The notes beneath the pieces were generated by a model. That model ran no database searches, was not told the DNA's origin, and was given only the letters and a program-made list of their open reading frames with translations. From Buttiauxella gaviniae ATCC 51604 (GTDB taxonomy: Bacteria > Pseudomonadota > Gammaproteobacteria > Enterobacterales > Enterobacteriaceae): 64,000 nt of DNA. Made by a program: the position numbers and the translations under genes. How positions within the stretch are numbered: the stretch's first letter is position 1; every line of letters starts with the position of its first letter. The stretch spans positions 62,001 through 126,000 of the forward strand of contig NZ_LXEP01000008.1 in the NCBI RefSeq assembly GCF_001654835.1, given 5' to 3'. Of this stretch, positions 20,277 through 29,290 are shown in pieces.

Positions 20277-23200
20277 ATGGCGAATTTCTTTATTAATCGC
20301 CCCATTTTTGCCTGGGTGCTGGCTATTATTTTGTGCCTCACCGGCGCACTGGCTATTTTTTCATTGCCCGTAGAGCAATACCCCGACCTCGCGCCGCCAA
20401 ATGTGCGAATCACTGCGAACTACCCTGGTGCGTCAGCACAAACGTTGGAAAACACGGTCACTCAGGTTATCGAGCAAAATATGACCGGGCTGGACAACAT
20501 GATGTATATGTCCTCCCAAAGCAGTAGCGCAGGTCAGGCGACGATTACGCTGAGCTTTAAAGCCGGAACCGACCCTGATGAAGCCGTGCAGCAGGTGCAA
20601 AACCAGCTGCAATCCGCGCTGCGTAAATTGCCACAGGCGGTACAAACGCAAGGTGTTACAGTCAATAAAACGGGCGATACCAATATTTTGATGGTAGCGT
20701 TTGTTTCTGAAGACGGCAGCATGGATAAGCAAGATATTGCCGATTACGTTGCCAGTAATATTCAAGACCCGCTTAGCCGTATCGATGGCGTGGGCAGCGT
20801 TGATGCTTATGGCTCGCAATATTCGATGCGTATCTGGCTCAACCCGAGCAAACTCACCAGCTATCAGATGACCACGCAGGATGTGGTTGATGCCATCAGT
20901 TCGCAAAACGCCCAGATTGCCGTGGGGCAACTTGGTGGAACGCCATCTGTTGACATGCAGGCGCTCAATGCCACCATCAATGCTCAGTCGCTGCTGCAAA
21001 CACCGCAACAGTTTAAAGATATTACGCTGCGCGTGAATCAGGATGGTTCAGTTGTCTCGCTGGGCGATGTTGCAGACGTTGAGTTAGGCGCAGAAAAGTA
21101 TGATTTCCTGAGCCGCTATAACGGGCAGGCTGCGTCAGGGCTTGGGATTAAACTGGCATCCGGTGCCAACGAAATGGAAACCGATGCGCTGGCGCGGGCA
21201 AAAATTGATGAACTTGCGCAATATTTCCCCCATGGGCTGAAAGCAAAAATCGCCTATGAAACCACGCCATTCGTCAAAGCCTCGATTAAAGACGTCGTGA
21301 AAACATTACTGGAAGCCATCTTGCTGGTATTCCTCGTGATGTATCTGTTCTTACAGAATTTCAGGGCGACATTGATTCCGACTATCGCCGTACCAGTGGT
21401 GTTGATGGGTACGTTTTCGGTGCTCTACGCCTTTGGCTACAGTATTAACACGCTAACCATGTTCGCCATGGTTCTGGCGATCGGTTTGCTGGTAGATGAT
21501 GCCATCGTGGTGGTGGAAAACGTCGAACGCATCATGAGCGAGGAAGGGTTATCGCCCAAAGAAGCGACCCGCAAATCGATGGGTCAGATTCAAGGCGCAC
21601 TGGTCGGGATTGCGATGGTACTTTCCGCTGTGTTTGTGCCAATGGCCTTCTTTGGCGGCACAACTGGAGCAATTTACCGCCAGTTCTCGATAACCATCGT
21701 TTCCGCCATGGTGCTGTCTGTTTTAGTGGCGCTCATACTGACACCAGCCCTATGCGCAACGCTTCTCAAACCGCTGCATAAAGGTGAACAACACGGCCAG
21801 AAAGGTTTCTTTGGCTGGTTTAACCGCATGTTTAACCGCAACGCCGAGCGCTATGAACATGGGGTCGGGAGAATACTCGCCCGCAGCGTGCGCTGGATGC
21901 TGATTTATGTTCTGCTACTGGCCGGCATGGTGTTCATGTTTATGCGCCTGCCGACCTCATTCCTACCGCTTGAGGACACCGGCGTTTTCACCACCTCGGT
22001 GGTTTTACCGAGTGGTTCCACACAGCAGCAAACGACGAAAGTCGTTGATAAAATTGAACAATATTACCTTACCCAAGAGAAGGCCAACGTCCTTTCAGTG
22101 TTCTCCACCATTGGTGCAGGGCCTGGTGGCAACGGGCAGAACGTAGCGCGTATGTTTATCCGCCTGAAGAACTGGGATGACAGGGATTCTGATACCGGAA
22201 GTTCCTTTGCCATCATTGAAAGGGCTACTAAAGCGTTTCGTAAAATCAAAGAGGCTCAGGTTATTGCCAGCAGCCCACCAGCGATTAACGGCCTGGGTAA
22301 TGCCGCAGGCTTTGATATGGAACTCCAGGATCACGCCGGCGCTGGGCACCAGGCACTGATGCAAGCCCGCAACCAACTGCTTGATATGGCGGGAAGTGAT
22401 AGCTCACTAACCCGCGTGCGCCACAACGGACTTGATGACAGTCCGCAAATGCAGATCGATATAGATCAGCGCAAAGCACAGGCATTGGGCGTCTCCATTA
22501 GCGATATCAATAACACGCTACAAACCGCCTGGGGCTCCAGCTATGTTAACGATTTCATGGACAGGGGCCGCGTGAAGAAGGTGTATGTACAAGCTGATGC
22601 CAAATACCGCATGCTGCCGGACGATATTAACCAGTGGTATGTGCGCAATAAAGATGGCGGAATGGTGCCATTCTCAGCCTTTGCGTCTTCTCACTGGGAG
22701 TCTGGTTCGCCGCGCCTTGAACGCTATAACGGCTATTCGTCGTTAGAAATCGTTGGGGAAGCCGCACCAGGTGTGAGCACTGGGACGGCAATGGATATTA
22801 TGGAACAACTGGTGCAGAAATTACCGGCTGGCTTTGGTCTTCAATGGACTGGCATGTCTTATCAGGAACGCTTATCAGGGGCGCAGGCTCCGGCGCTCTA
22901 CGCAATCTCTCTATTAGTGGTGTTCCTGTGCCTGGCGGCACTTTATGAAAGCTGGTCAGTGCCGTTCTCGGTGATGCTGGTTGTTCCGTTAGGGGTAGTT
23001 GGTGCGTTGCTGGCAACCTGGATGCGCGGGCTGGAAAACGACGTGTATTTCCAGGTGGGGCTGTTAACGGTTATAGGATTGGCGGCCAAGAACGCCATTC
23101 TGATTGTTGAGTTCGCCAACGATATGAATGCCCAGGGCCGCGAACTGGTTGCCGCAACACTCGACGCCTGCCGCCAACGTTTACGCCCGATACTGATGAC

Positions 23201-23393
23201 ATCCCTGGCGTTTATCTTCGGCGTGTTGCCAATGGCAACCAGCAGTGGTGCAGGTTCCGGTAGCCAGCATGCGGTTGGTACCGGGGTGATGGGCGGGATG
23301 ATTTCAGCGACCGTGCTGGCGATATTCTTCGTGCCATTGTTCTTTGTGCTGGTGCGCAGAAGATTCCCGCTCAAAGAACATTCAGATAGCTAA
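20277..23393 (+). CDS. acrD: RND multidrug efflux pump AcrD
   Basis: Inner-membrane proton-driven pump of the HAE-1 RND family; in E. coli AcrD works with AcrA and TolC and exports aminoglycosides and other polar compounds. It has 1038 residues against 1037 in E. coli. Twelve membrane segments are expected; TM1 is at 10-28. The proton-relay DD is in [19 protein letters not shown] (about 407-408), and a relay lysine is in [16 protein letters not shown] (about 940). It stands alone, with a possible BaeR box upstream and a strong terminator after it, in the same place as in E. coli. The chromosomal context supports AcrD over AcrB or AcrF. Confidence 0.95.
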   Translation: MANFFINRPIFAWVLAIILCLTGALAIFSLPVEQYPDLAPPNVRITANYPGASAQTLENTVTQVIEQNMTGLDNMMYMSSQSSSAGQATITLSFKAGTDPDEAVQQVQNQLQSALRKLPQAVQTQGVTVNKTGDTNILMVAFVSEDGSMDKQDIADYVASNIQDPLSRIDGVGSVDAYGSQYSMRIWLNPSKLTSYQMTTQDVVDAISSQNAQIAVGQLGGTPSVDMQALNATINAQSLLQTPQQFKDITLRVNQDGSVVSLGDVADVELGAEKYDFLSRYNGQAASGLGIKLASGANEMETDALARAKIDELAQYFPHGLKAKIAYETTPFVKASIKDVVKTLLEAILLVFLVMYLFLQNFRATLIPTIAVPVVLMGTFSVLYAFGYSINTLTMFAMVLAIGLLVDDAIVVVENVERIMSEEGLSPKEATRKSMGQIQGALVGIAMVLSAVFVPMAFFGGTTGAIYRQFSITIVSAMVLSVLVALILTPALCATLLKPLHKGEQHGQKGFFGWFNRMFNRNAERYEHGVGRILARSVRWMLIYVLLLAGMVFMFMRLPTSFLPLEDTGVFTTSVVLPSGSTQQQTTKVVDKIEQYYLTQEKANVLSVFSTIGAGPGGNGQNVARMFIRLKNWDDRDSDTGSSFAIIERATKAFRKIKEAQVIASSPPAINGLGNAAGFDMELQDHAGAGHQALMQARNQLLDMAGSDSSLTRVRHNGLDDSPQMQIDIDQRKAQALGVSISDINNTLQTAWGSSYVNDFMDRGRVKKVYVQADAKYRMLPDDINQWYVRNKDGGMVPFSAFASSHWESGSPRLERYNGYSSLEIVGEAAPGVSTGTAMDIMEQLVQKLPAGFGLQWTGMSYQERLSGAQAPALYAISLLVVFLCLAALYESWSVPFSVMLVVPLGVVGALLATWMRGLENDVYFQVGLLTVIGLAAKNAILIVEFANDMNAQGRELVAATLDACRQRLRPILMTSLAFIFGVLPMATSSGAGSGSQHAVGTGVMGGMISATVLAIFFVPLFFVLVRRRFPLKEHSDS

Positions 23394-23399
23394 CCAACA

Positions 23400-23426
23400 A
23401 AAAGCGACCTTAAGTGGTCGCTTTTT
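23400..23426 (+). terminator. Intrinsic terminator of acrD
   Basis: GCGACC and GGTCGC form a six-pair stem extended by flanking A-T pairs, with a T-run (TTTTT at 23422-23426) after it. It begins seven bases past the acrD stop codon. Confidence 0.85.
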
Positions 23427-23491
23427 GTATGGCTCAAAGGATATTGAGAATAAGAACATCATGTTCCCATTGTATTTTTTACCCGGTTAGA

Positions 23492-23551
23492 TCATTTACG
23501 AAGCATATCTTCAATGAAATCTTTCCAGTTCCCTAGTTCGTGCTCAATCAT
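23492..23551 (-). CDS. ypfM: Small protein YpfM (19 aa)
   Basis: A 19-codon frame on the minus strand encodes MIEHELGNWKDFIEDMLRK, nearly identical to E. coli YpfM as I recall it (MIERELGNWKDFIEVMLRK). A ribosome binding site (GAGAGG, five bases before the ATG) precedes it. It lies between acrD and yffB, the position it has in E. coli. The peptide looks like an amphipathic helix and its role is unknown. The conservation of sequence, start and location, and not the length, is what supports it. Confidence 0.85.
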   Translation of the reverse strand: MIEHELGNWKDFIEDMLRK

Positions 23552-23962
23552 AACCGCCTCTCTTATAATTGCTTTAATTATACGTAATCCCTTCCATGGA
23601 GTGAAGCGGCATTACTTTGCAGCTTCACTGGCTATCTATCATCAAATATTGAGAGTCGACTGCGTATGGACTTAATTATTAGCTCAATAGGTATTTAATA
23701 ATGTGACGAAACACTTGAAATAAAATGTTTCAGTTACTCCGCAGCTCTGCAAGCCACGAAAATCGGACTTTTCGTAGCACTCAAAGACTCTGAGCACTCT
23801 CAATGCCAAACGGCGATAAATTAATCAAAGCAGAAAAAGAATCTCTATTACCTAACTTTTAGATTAGCAATTGAGTTATATTTTTCCTTGCAACTTTTTT
23901 ATCATTTTATTTATTCTAAATTGCTGCATAAATAATCACTGCCAAAAATAAGGATTTAACCC
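23552..23962. other. Intergenic region between ypfM and yffB
   Basis: 411 bp without a recognisable gene. It must hold the ypfM promoter (minus strand) and the yffB promoter (plus strand). A small hairpin, CGAAAATCGGACTTTTCG, lies near 23758-23775. The second half is AT-rich. No tRNA or known small RNA was recognised. Confidence 0.4.
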
Positions 23963-24319
23963 GTGATAATTCTCTACGGTATTAAAAACTGCGACACCAT
24001 CAAGAAAGCACGCCGCTGGTTGGATACTCAAGGTGTGGAATATCAATTCCATGACTATCGTGTAGATGGGTTAGATGCCGAATTATTGAATAGTTTTATT
24101 GCCGAGTTAGGCTGGGAAGCATTGTTGAATACGCGCGGGACGACCTGGAGAAAGCTCGATGAAGCTCATCGCGCAAGTATTACTGACGCCGAAACTGCAG
24201 CAGCGCTAATGCTTGAAATGCCAGCAATCATCAAACGCCCATTGCTCTACGCGCCCGGTCAGCCTATGCTGCTGGGTTTCAATGAATCGAACTATCAGCA
24301 GTTTATCAACGAGGTATAG
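23963..24319 (+). CDS. yffB: ArsC/Spx-family thioredoxin-fold protein YffB
   Basis: 118 residues, matching E. coli YffB, an ArsC/Spx-family thioredoxin-fold protein of unknown role. The single conserved cysteine is in the N-terminal loop ([21 protein letters not shown]10), and AIIKRPLLY is the characteristic arginine-proline segment (about 90-98). A GTG start at 23963 follows the ribosome binding site AAGGAT. It is followed four bases later by dapE, the E. coli arrangement. A second ArsC-family protein, yfgD, occurs at 39161. Confidence 0.9.
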   Translation: MIILYGIKNCDTIKKARRWLDTQGVEYQFHDYRVDGLDAELLNSFIAELGWEALLNTRGTTWRKLDEAHRASITDAETAAALMLEMPAIIKRPLLYAPGQPMLLGFNESNYQQFINEV

Positions 24320-24323
24320 AGCT

Positions 24324-25451
24324 ATGTCTTGCCCGGTTATTGAGCTGACGCAACAGCTTATCCGCCGCCCTTCTCTGAGCCCTGACGACGCTGGCTGCCA
24401 GGCGCTGATGATTGAGCGACTACGTGCCATTGGTTTTACTATCGAGCACATGGATTTTGGCGACACGCAAAACTTCTGGGCATGGCGAGGAAAAGGCGAA
24501 ACGCTGGCGTTTGCTGGCCATACCGACGTCGTGCCTTCAGGTGATGCCGACCGCTGGATTAACCCACCGTTTGAACCGACTATCCGTGATGGCATGCTCT
24601 TTGGTCGTGGTGCTGCAGATATGAAAGGGTCGCTAGCCGCGATGGTGGTTGCAGCAGAACGTTTTGTGGCACAGAACCCGCGCCATAAAGGCCGCCTTGC
24701 ATTTCTTATCACGTCTGATGAAGAAGCCAGTGCCAAAAATGGCACTGTTAAAGTCGTCGAAACATTAATGGCGCGCCATGAAAGACTCGATTACTGCCTG
24801 GTTGGTGAACCTTCCAGCACTGAAGTTGTAGGCGATGTAGTAAAAAACGGCCGCCGTGGCTCACTGACCTGTAACCTCACCGTTCACGGTGTACAGGGGC
24901 ACGTTGCTTACCCGCATCTGGCTGATAACCCGGTTCATCGCGCAGCGCCAATGCTCAATGAACTGGTCAATATTGAGTGGGACAAGGGCAATGAGTTCTT
25001 CCCGGCGACCAGCATGCAGATTGCCAACGTTCAGGCCGGCACCGGCAGTAACAACGTTATCCCAGGCGATCTCTACGTGCAGTTCAACTTCCGCTTCAGC
25101 ACGGAGCTGACTGACGAAGATATTAAACAACGCGTGATTGCCCTGCTCGATAAGTATGAGTTGCGTTACACCCTCGACTGGTGGCTCTCGGGCCAACCGT
25201 TCCTTACGTCACGCGGGAAGCTGGTGGATGCGGTAGTGAATGCAGTTGAGCACTATAATGAGATTAGACCGCAACTGTTGACCACCGGCGGCACATCCGA
25301 TGGGCGCTTTATCGCACGCATGGGGGCGCAGGTGGTGGAACTTGGGCCAGTGAACGCGACTATTCATAAGATAAATGAGTGTGTTAACGCCGCTGACCTG
25401 CAAATGTTGGCCCGTATGTATCAACGCATTATGGAGCAGCTTGTCGCCTGA
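24324..25451 (+). CDS. dapE: Succinyl-diaminopimelate desuccinylase
   Basis: Dinuclear zinc hydrolase releasing succinate from N-succinyl-LL-diaminopimelate in lysine and peptidoglycan precursor synthesis. The ATG at 24324 follows GAGGTATAGAGCT and gives 375 residues, the E. coli length. Metal and catalytic residues are in [10 protein letters not shown] (H66, D68), [10 protein letters not shown] (D99), [10 protein letters not shown] (E133 and E134), GEPSST (E162) and the late NATIHKINE histidine. yffB lies just upstream; an ERIC-like repeat separates it from ypfN downstream. Confidence 0.97.
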   Translation: MSCPVIELTQQLIRRPSLSPDDAGCQALMIERLRAIGFTIEHMDFGDTQNFWAWRGKGETLAFAGHTDVVPSGDADRWINPPFEPTIRDGMLFGRGAADMKGSLAAMVVAAERFVAQNPRHKGRLAFLITSDEEASAKNGTVKVVETLMARHERLDYCLVGEPSSTEVVGDVVKNGRRGSLTCNLTVHGVQGHVAYPHLADNPVHRAAPMLNELVNIEWDKGNEFFPATSMQIANVQAGTGSNNVIPGDLYVQFNFRFSTELTDEDIKQRVIALLDKYELRYTLDWWLSGQPFLTSRGKLVDAVVNAVEHYNEIRPQLLTTGGTSDGRFIARMGAQVVELGPVNATIHKINECVNAADLQMLARMYQRIMEQLVA

Positions 25452-25489
25452 CAGGTCGCAATTAACATTAATCATAGCCAGATTAATTG

Positions 25490-25581
25490 GTGTTGTGGCA
25501 CGGCAGCCATGGAGCTTATCCCGATGAGCTTACTTGAGTAATTGATTCGGGTAAGTGAGTGCAGCAAACGCCGCCACAACG
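25490..25581 (+). repeat. Diverged ERIC-like element
   Basis: The core CCCGATGAGCTTACTTGAGT...ATTCGGGTAAGTGAGTGCAG resembles the ERIC centre, but the ends differ: GTTGTGGCACGGC and GCCGCCACAAC make a separate terminal inverted repeat. It lies between dapE and ypfN, where the other copies have ACCCAAAATAATTCGAGT-type ends. I call it an ERIC relative and not a canonical copy. Confidence 0.55.
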
Positions 25582-25611
25582 TCAATTAACAAGGCGAAAG
25601 AGGTTATACGC

Positions 25612-25803
25612 ATGGAATGGCTATCGCATTATTGGTGGATCATCGTACTGGTGCTGCTTCTGGGGATTTTCCTTAATGTAATTAAGGATCTGAAGCGTAT
25701 TGATCCGAAAAAATATATGGCGAATAAACCTGAGCTTCCTCCTCATCGTGACTTTAACGATAAGTGGGATGACGAAGACGATTTCCCAAAGAAAAAGCCT
25801 TAA
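25612..25803 (+). CDS. ypfN: Small membrane protein YpfN (UPF0370)
   Basis: 63-residue protein (66 in E. coli) of unknown function. One membrane helix is near the N-terminus ([17 protein letters not shown], residues 7-23), followed by a charged tail with [20 protein letters not shown], the family signature. The ATG at 25612 was chosen because it starts MEWLSHYWW as in homologues; an upstream frame extends into the ERIC-like repeat and is unlikely to be translated. Confidence 0.9.
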   Translation: MEWLSHYWWIIVLVLLLGIFLNVIKDLKRIDPKKYMANKPELPPHRDFNDKWDDEDDFPKKKP

Positions 25804-25813
25804 CTAACAAATG

Positions 25814-25835
25814 AGCGGGGAAATCCCCGCTTTTC
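25814..25835 (+). terminator. Terminator after ypfN
   Basis: AGCGGGG pairs with CCCCGCT around AAAT, followed by TTT. It starts ten bases after the ypfN stop. Confidence 0.7.
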
Positions 25836-25898
25836 AGACTACCGAGCCCTTCGCTTTTCTGGCATTCAGGCCAGTGTCTAAAGGCAAGCAGTCAAAAC

Positions 25899-26417
25899 TT
25901 AACGTTTTAATTTGGCTACATAAGGCAGATTTCTGTACTTATTTTCCCATGGCATGCCATATCCAATTAATAAGTCATCATTTTCCATCTCATATGCATA
26001 ATATTGTCTGACGGGGATATCTACTCGACCCGGTTTGACAAAAAGAACAGCAACGCTGATCGATTTAGGCGTGTGGTTTTCTAAGACAAATTGAACAAGG
26101 CGCTTCATCGTTCCGCCTGACTCAATGGCATCATCAATGATGATGACATCCCGACCGCTGATATCGATATTCTGATGGAAAACGATCGCTGAGTTATTAT
26201 TCCTGTCGCCTGGCGTATGCGGGCAGGCAATATAATCCATATTAATATCAAAAATTAACTGCCGGGTCAGGTCAGCAGTGAAGAGGATCCCGCCCGGTAC
26301 AACCGTAATAATGACAGCGTCATTAAAATGCTGATTGAGTTGTGCAGCAACTTTTGTCACACCCTCGGCAATAGCCGATTCACTAATTATAATTTCGCCA
26401 ACATGTTCATGTTTCAT
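25899..26417 (-). CDS. Hypoxanthine phosphoribosyltransferase-like protein
   Basis: 172 residues with the fold pattern of HPRT: ADLTRQLIFDINMDYI (about 48-63), the PRPP loop VIIIDDAIESGGTMKRLVQF (91-110) and a C-terminal YGMPWENKYRNLPYVAKL. It is a paralogue and not Hpt itself: the usual EDIIDTG loop reads DDAIESG, with glutamate (E99) where the catalytic aspartate is expected; the SSYG segment is missing; and the aspartate of the GYxxD metal-binding motif is proline (P156). It may use another substrate, or bind PRPP as a sensor. It is divergent from a HAD phosphatase, with a DeoR regulator nearby. The three genes have no counterpart at this site in E. coli. Confidence 0.72.
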   Translation of the reverse strand: MKHEHVGEIIISESAIAEGVTKVAAQLNQHFNDAVIITVVPGGILFTADLTRQLIFDINMDYIACPHTPGDRNNNSAIVFHQNIDISGRDVIIIDDAIESGGTMKRLVQFVLENHTPKSISVAVLFVKPGRVDIPVRQYYAYEMENDDLLIGYGMPWENKYRNLPYVAKLKR

Positions 26418-26737
26418 AGAAATTTCTCTTTAGTTATCAGAGTAATCAACAGATTTAGAATTCGTTAAAACCCTTACTGGCCAGACTCGTTGCCGCCGGC
26501 AAGATCCTGCCCCCTCATACCTCAAACAGCGTATATTCTGAAAACAAATCTATCACAAACTATCACCGCAGCAATTTTTTAGATCTAAATATTGCACAAA
26601 AACACACTAACGAGCATCATCGAGCAACATTAGACCACCATTAAGTGTGCGTAATGTCGCACAAATCAACATGCTTTATGAGATTCGAATATCACCTGAC
26701 GTCGTCATACACTCCACCACATAGAGGCTCTGACCTG
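26418..26737. promoter_or_regulatory. Divergent control region of the PRT-like/HAD module
   Basis: 320 bp between the divergent PRT-like and HAD genes, AT-rich in the middle. The repeated CTATCACA/CTATCACC near 26546-26565 and the GAGCA repeats near 26611-26625 are possible binding sites for the linked DeoR-family regulator. No clear -35/-10 pair was assigned. Confidence 0.4.
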
Positions 26738-27538
26738 ATGATTAAACTTATTATTACTGACCTGGATGGCACATTTCTAAATAGTAACGGAGATTATGAC
26801 AGGGCGTTATTCATGGAAGTCAGCGCAATAATGGCCGAAAAGGGTGTTCACTTCGCAGCCTGTACCGGAAAACAGTGCAACAGGGTTGAGGAGTTGTTTG
26901 GAGACTACAGCAGGAACCTGTGGATTGTGGGAGACAGTGCAACCCGAATCAAATACGACGGGAAATTTGTTTATCAGTCACTGATCAAAAATGAGTTGGG
27001 CTTACGCATCATTAATACCCTTCAGGAAGTTAGCTCTCAACATGTCATCATCGCCTGTACTTCAGAAGGGGCAGTGATCCGCGCCGACCTTGCGCAAAGG
27101 CTAAAGGATAAGGTACGAAATTCGTATTCTAGCATGGTTGAAGTAGACGACCTGGGTGCGCTGACATCTGATTTTGTTAAAATTACTGTGTATGACGAGG
27201 AAGGTCACTGCCCACAGACCCGGCCTCACCTGTCCACCTTCGAAAATGAAGTTTACATTGTGGTGTCAGAAGCGGCATGGATTGATATTGCGGACTATGG
27301 TGTTCACAAAGGAACCACCATACAAAAGCTCCAGGAACTGCTTGGTGTCAGTAAGCACGAAACCATGGCTTTCGGCGATGGCTACAACGATATTGAGTTG
27401 CTCGCAATGGCCGAATACAGTTTTGCAATGCGCAATGCCTTCGAGGAAACCAAGGCGGTTGCAAATTTTATCACTGGATACAATGACGCAAATGCAGTCC
27501 AGGAAACGATCAAACGGATGTTGGCTCTTCAGTCCTAA
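26738..27538 (+). CDS. Cof-type HAD hydrolase
   Basis: 266-residue HAD-superfamily phosphatase of the Cof/YbjI/YidA type with a C2 cap. Motif I is ITDLDGTFLNSNG (catalytic D8 and D10), motif II is AACTGKQCN, and motifs III and IV are HKGTTIQKL (about 197) and MAFGDGYNDIELLAMAE (about 215-230). The ATG at 26738 follows AGAGG and starts MIKLIITDLDGT; the longer frame upstream lacks family similarity. The substrate cannot be told; a sugar or nucleotide phosphate is likely. It diverges from the PRT-like gene and converges on the DeoR-like gene. Confidence 0.82.
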   Translation: MIKLIITDLDGTFLNSNGDYDRALFMEVSAIMAEKGVHFAACTGKQCNRVEELFGDYSRNLWIVGDSATRIKYDGKFVYQSLIKNELGLRIINTLQEVSSQHVIIACTSEGAVIRADLAQRLKDKVRNSYSSMVEVDDLGALTSDFVKITVYDEEGHCPQTRPHLSTFENEVYIVVSEAAWIDIADYGVHKGTTIQKLQELLGVSKHETMAFGDGYNDIELLAMAEYSFAMRNAFEETKAVANFITGYNDANAVQETIKRMLALQS

Positions 27539-27557
27539 CGTCTGCTTGCGCAAACCA

Positions 27558-27587
27558 TCAGTGAAGGTTCATTCCAGCCTTCACTGA
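27558..27587. terminator. Hairpin between HAD and DeoR genes
   Basis: TCAGTGAAGG and CCTTCACTGA pair over 10 bp with a 10-base loop, midway between the convergent stops. It probably terminates one or both genes, though no long T-run follows. Confidence 0.55.
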
Positions 27588-27600
27588 GGTAGATATGTGG

Positions 27601-28365
27601 CTAATCAACAATCTCGATGCGAAGATTTTCGCTACTGAAATCCTGCATTCGGGTTTCACGGCTCACCACGACAATATCAATAGCATCACAGGTAGCAACT
27701 TTATATCTCGCCACCTGACACATCTTATCTGCAATGACAGCGGCAATAACTTCGTTACTCTGAGCGATGACTTCTTTTTTAAAACAGGCATCTTCATAGT
27801 ATACGGCTGTGAGCCCAGCCTGTGGGTCGAGGCCACAAACACCGATAAACGTCTGGTCAAAAATCATATTACGGACCTGGTTTACGGTATCTAAACCCAG
27901 AGTGCTCCCTGTTTTGGGACTCACTTTTCCTCCCAACAGAATCAACTCCCCTGATTGTCTACTGCTTAATGCAGAGGCAATTTGTGGCGAATTTGTCACG
28001 ATGGTAAGTTCAAACGACTCAGGGATAAAATCCACCATCGCCAGATACGTTGAACCAGCGTCGATGAAAATACAGGTATCCGGCTTTATCAACTCAGCGC
28101 ATCGTCTGGCTACATCTGACTTTTCAGAAACACTTTGCGCCACACGGGTTTCAAAGCTCGCTGATTTCTGAAGCTGACTAACAGCCCCTCCGTAGACTTT
28201 TTTACATAAACCTTTGCGAGCCAGAACCTGAAGATCACGGCGAATAGTATGTTCTGAAACACCGAGTTGGCGGGCAATGTCGGCGCCAATCACCCTGCCA
28301 GTTTCAGTAAGCATTTGATGGATAAGATCCTGCCGCTGCTCAGGGAAAGCATCATAATCGATCAC
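27601..28365 (-). CDS. DeoR/GlpR-family transcriptional regulator
   Basis: 254 residues from the GTG at 28365, chosen because GAGG lies six bases upstream; a TTG 12 bases earlier is less likely. The N-terminal DeoR helix-turn-helix is clear (GRVIGADIARQLGVSEHTIR then RDLQVLARKGLCKKVYGGAV), and the C-terminal sugar-phosphate-sensing domain has IDAGSTYLAMVDFIP (about 101-115), ILLGGKVSPKTGSTLG and FIGVCGLDPQAGLTA. DeoR-family proteins usually respond to phosphorylated intermediates, which fits a neighbour with HAD phosphatase activity. The likely targets are the divergent HAD and PRT-like promoters. No E. coli gene of this site corresponds. Confidence 0.82.
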   Translation of the reverse strand: MIDYDAFPEQRQDLIHQMLTETGRVIGADIARQLGVSEHTIRRDLQVLARKGLCKKVYGGAVSQLQKSASFETRVAQSVSEKSDVARRCAELIKPDTCIFIDAGSTYLAMVDFIPESFELTIVTNSPQIASALSSRQSGELILLGGKVSPKTGSTLGLDTVNQVRNMIFDQTFIGVCGLDPQAGLTAVYYEDACFKKEVIAQSNEVIAAVIADKMCQVARYKVATCDAIDIVVVSRETRMQDFSSENLRIEIVD

Positions 28366-28517
28366 GAAAAACCTCAATCAAACACAATATTGCATGAAGC
28401 ATAACATGGATGAATTATCTCAGCAGGAACGTGATGTTCTGGTGTGCCCATAGAATCCTGCTGTGTTCAAAATACAGAAGGAGTCTATGAGCTGGGAGCT
28501 TCACTCAGACCGAGGGT

Positions 28518-29216
28518 TCAAAGAAACTCGACAATATCATCGTCGTTTGGCTTACCGCCGCTGAGAGCCTCATCGAAATAGTGCTTCGGCACGGTATAAC
28601 GCAGGTGATCGAGCGCAATCTGAATGCTGCGCTCATCAATTGCATGGCCCAAATCGTCAATCACATCCAGCGTCACATCACCGCCCAGTTGCATTAACTG
28701 TTCGTAAGCATCAAAGGCATGCTTCACATCAATCACTTTATCAACGTCACCATGAATCAAATGAATAGTGGTTGAAGTTGAGGCACTTGGCGGAAGTTGC
28801 GCATAACGGCCATTAAAAGCTACCACGCGAGAAGCCAGTTCTGACTGTGCTTTCACTCCCTCAAGCGCCATGATCGCCCCTTGCGAGAAACCAATCAGAG
28901 CTGTGGCATTCGCAGGAACGCCACTGTCTTTTTGCAAGTCACGCACCACCTGGACAAATGTTGGCATGATGGCATCAACTCGTGCCTGGCGGTTTTCTTC
29001 CGTGACTCCCGCAACGGAAAACCACTCACGGCCTTTATACAGGCCGCTGGGTGCCGGGCCACCTACGCTGACCACCAGCGCATCGGGGAAATGTGGCGCA
29101 AACCAGCTACCAATTTCCCCCATTGCTACCGGATTATCGCCAACACCATGAAATAACAGAATCAGTTGCTTAGCCGGGGTGGCAGGGCTTTGAACTACAA
29201 AATGGTCGTGTTTCAT
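28518..29216 (-). CDS. ypfH: Esterase YpfH (alpha/beta hydrolase)
   Basis: 232 residues, matching E. coli YpfH, a cytoplasmic carboxylesterase of the phospholipase/carboxylesterase family. LLFHGVGDNP (about 20-29) forms the oxyanion region, GFSQGAIMA contains the serine nucleophile (about S113), HGDVDKVIDV carries the acid (D157), and DDLGHAIDE the histidine (about H189). It is 74 bp downstream of tmcA on the opposite side of that gene's stop from ypfJ, as in E. coli. The DeoR-like gene to its left is not part of the ancestral order. Confidence 0.92.
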   Translation of the reverse strand: MKHDHFVVQSPATPAKQLILLFHGVGDNPVAMGEIGSWFAPHFPDALVVSVGGPAPSGLYKGREWFSVAGVTEENRQARVDAIMPTFVQVVRDLQKDSGVPANATALIGFSQGAIMALEGVKAQSELASRVVAFNGRYAQLPPSASTSTTIHLIHGDVDKVIDVKHAFDAYEQLMQLGGDVTLDVIDDLGHAIDERSIQIALDHLRYTVPKHYFDEALSGGKPNDDDIVEFL

Positions 29217-29290
29217 GGTGTTCTCCTTTAGTTTCTGGAGATGACTATACGCCGGGATTCCATGATGACCATACTGTTTGACTGAACGAG

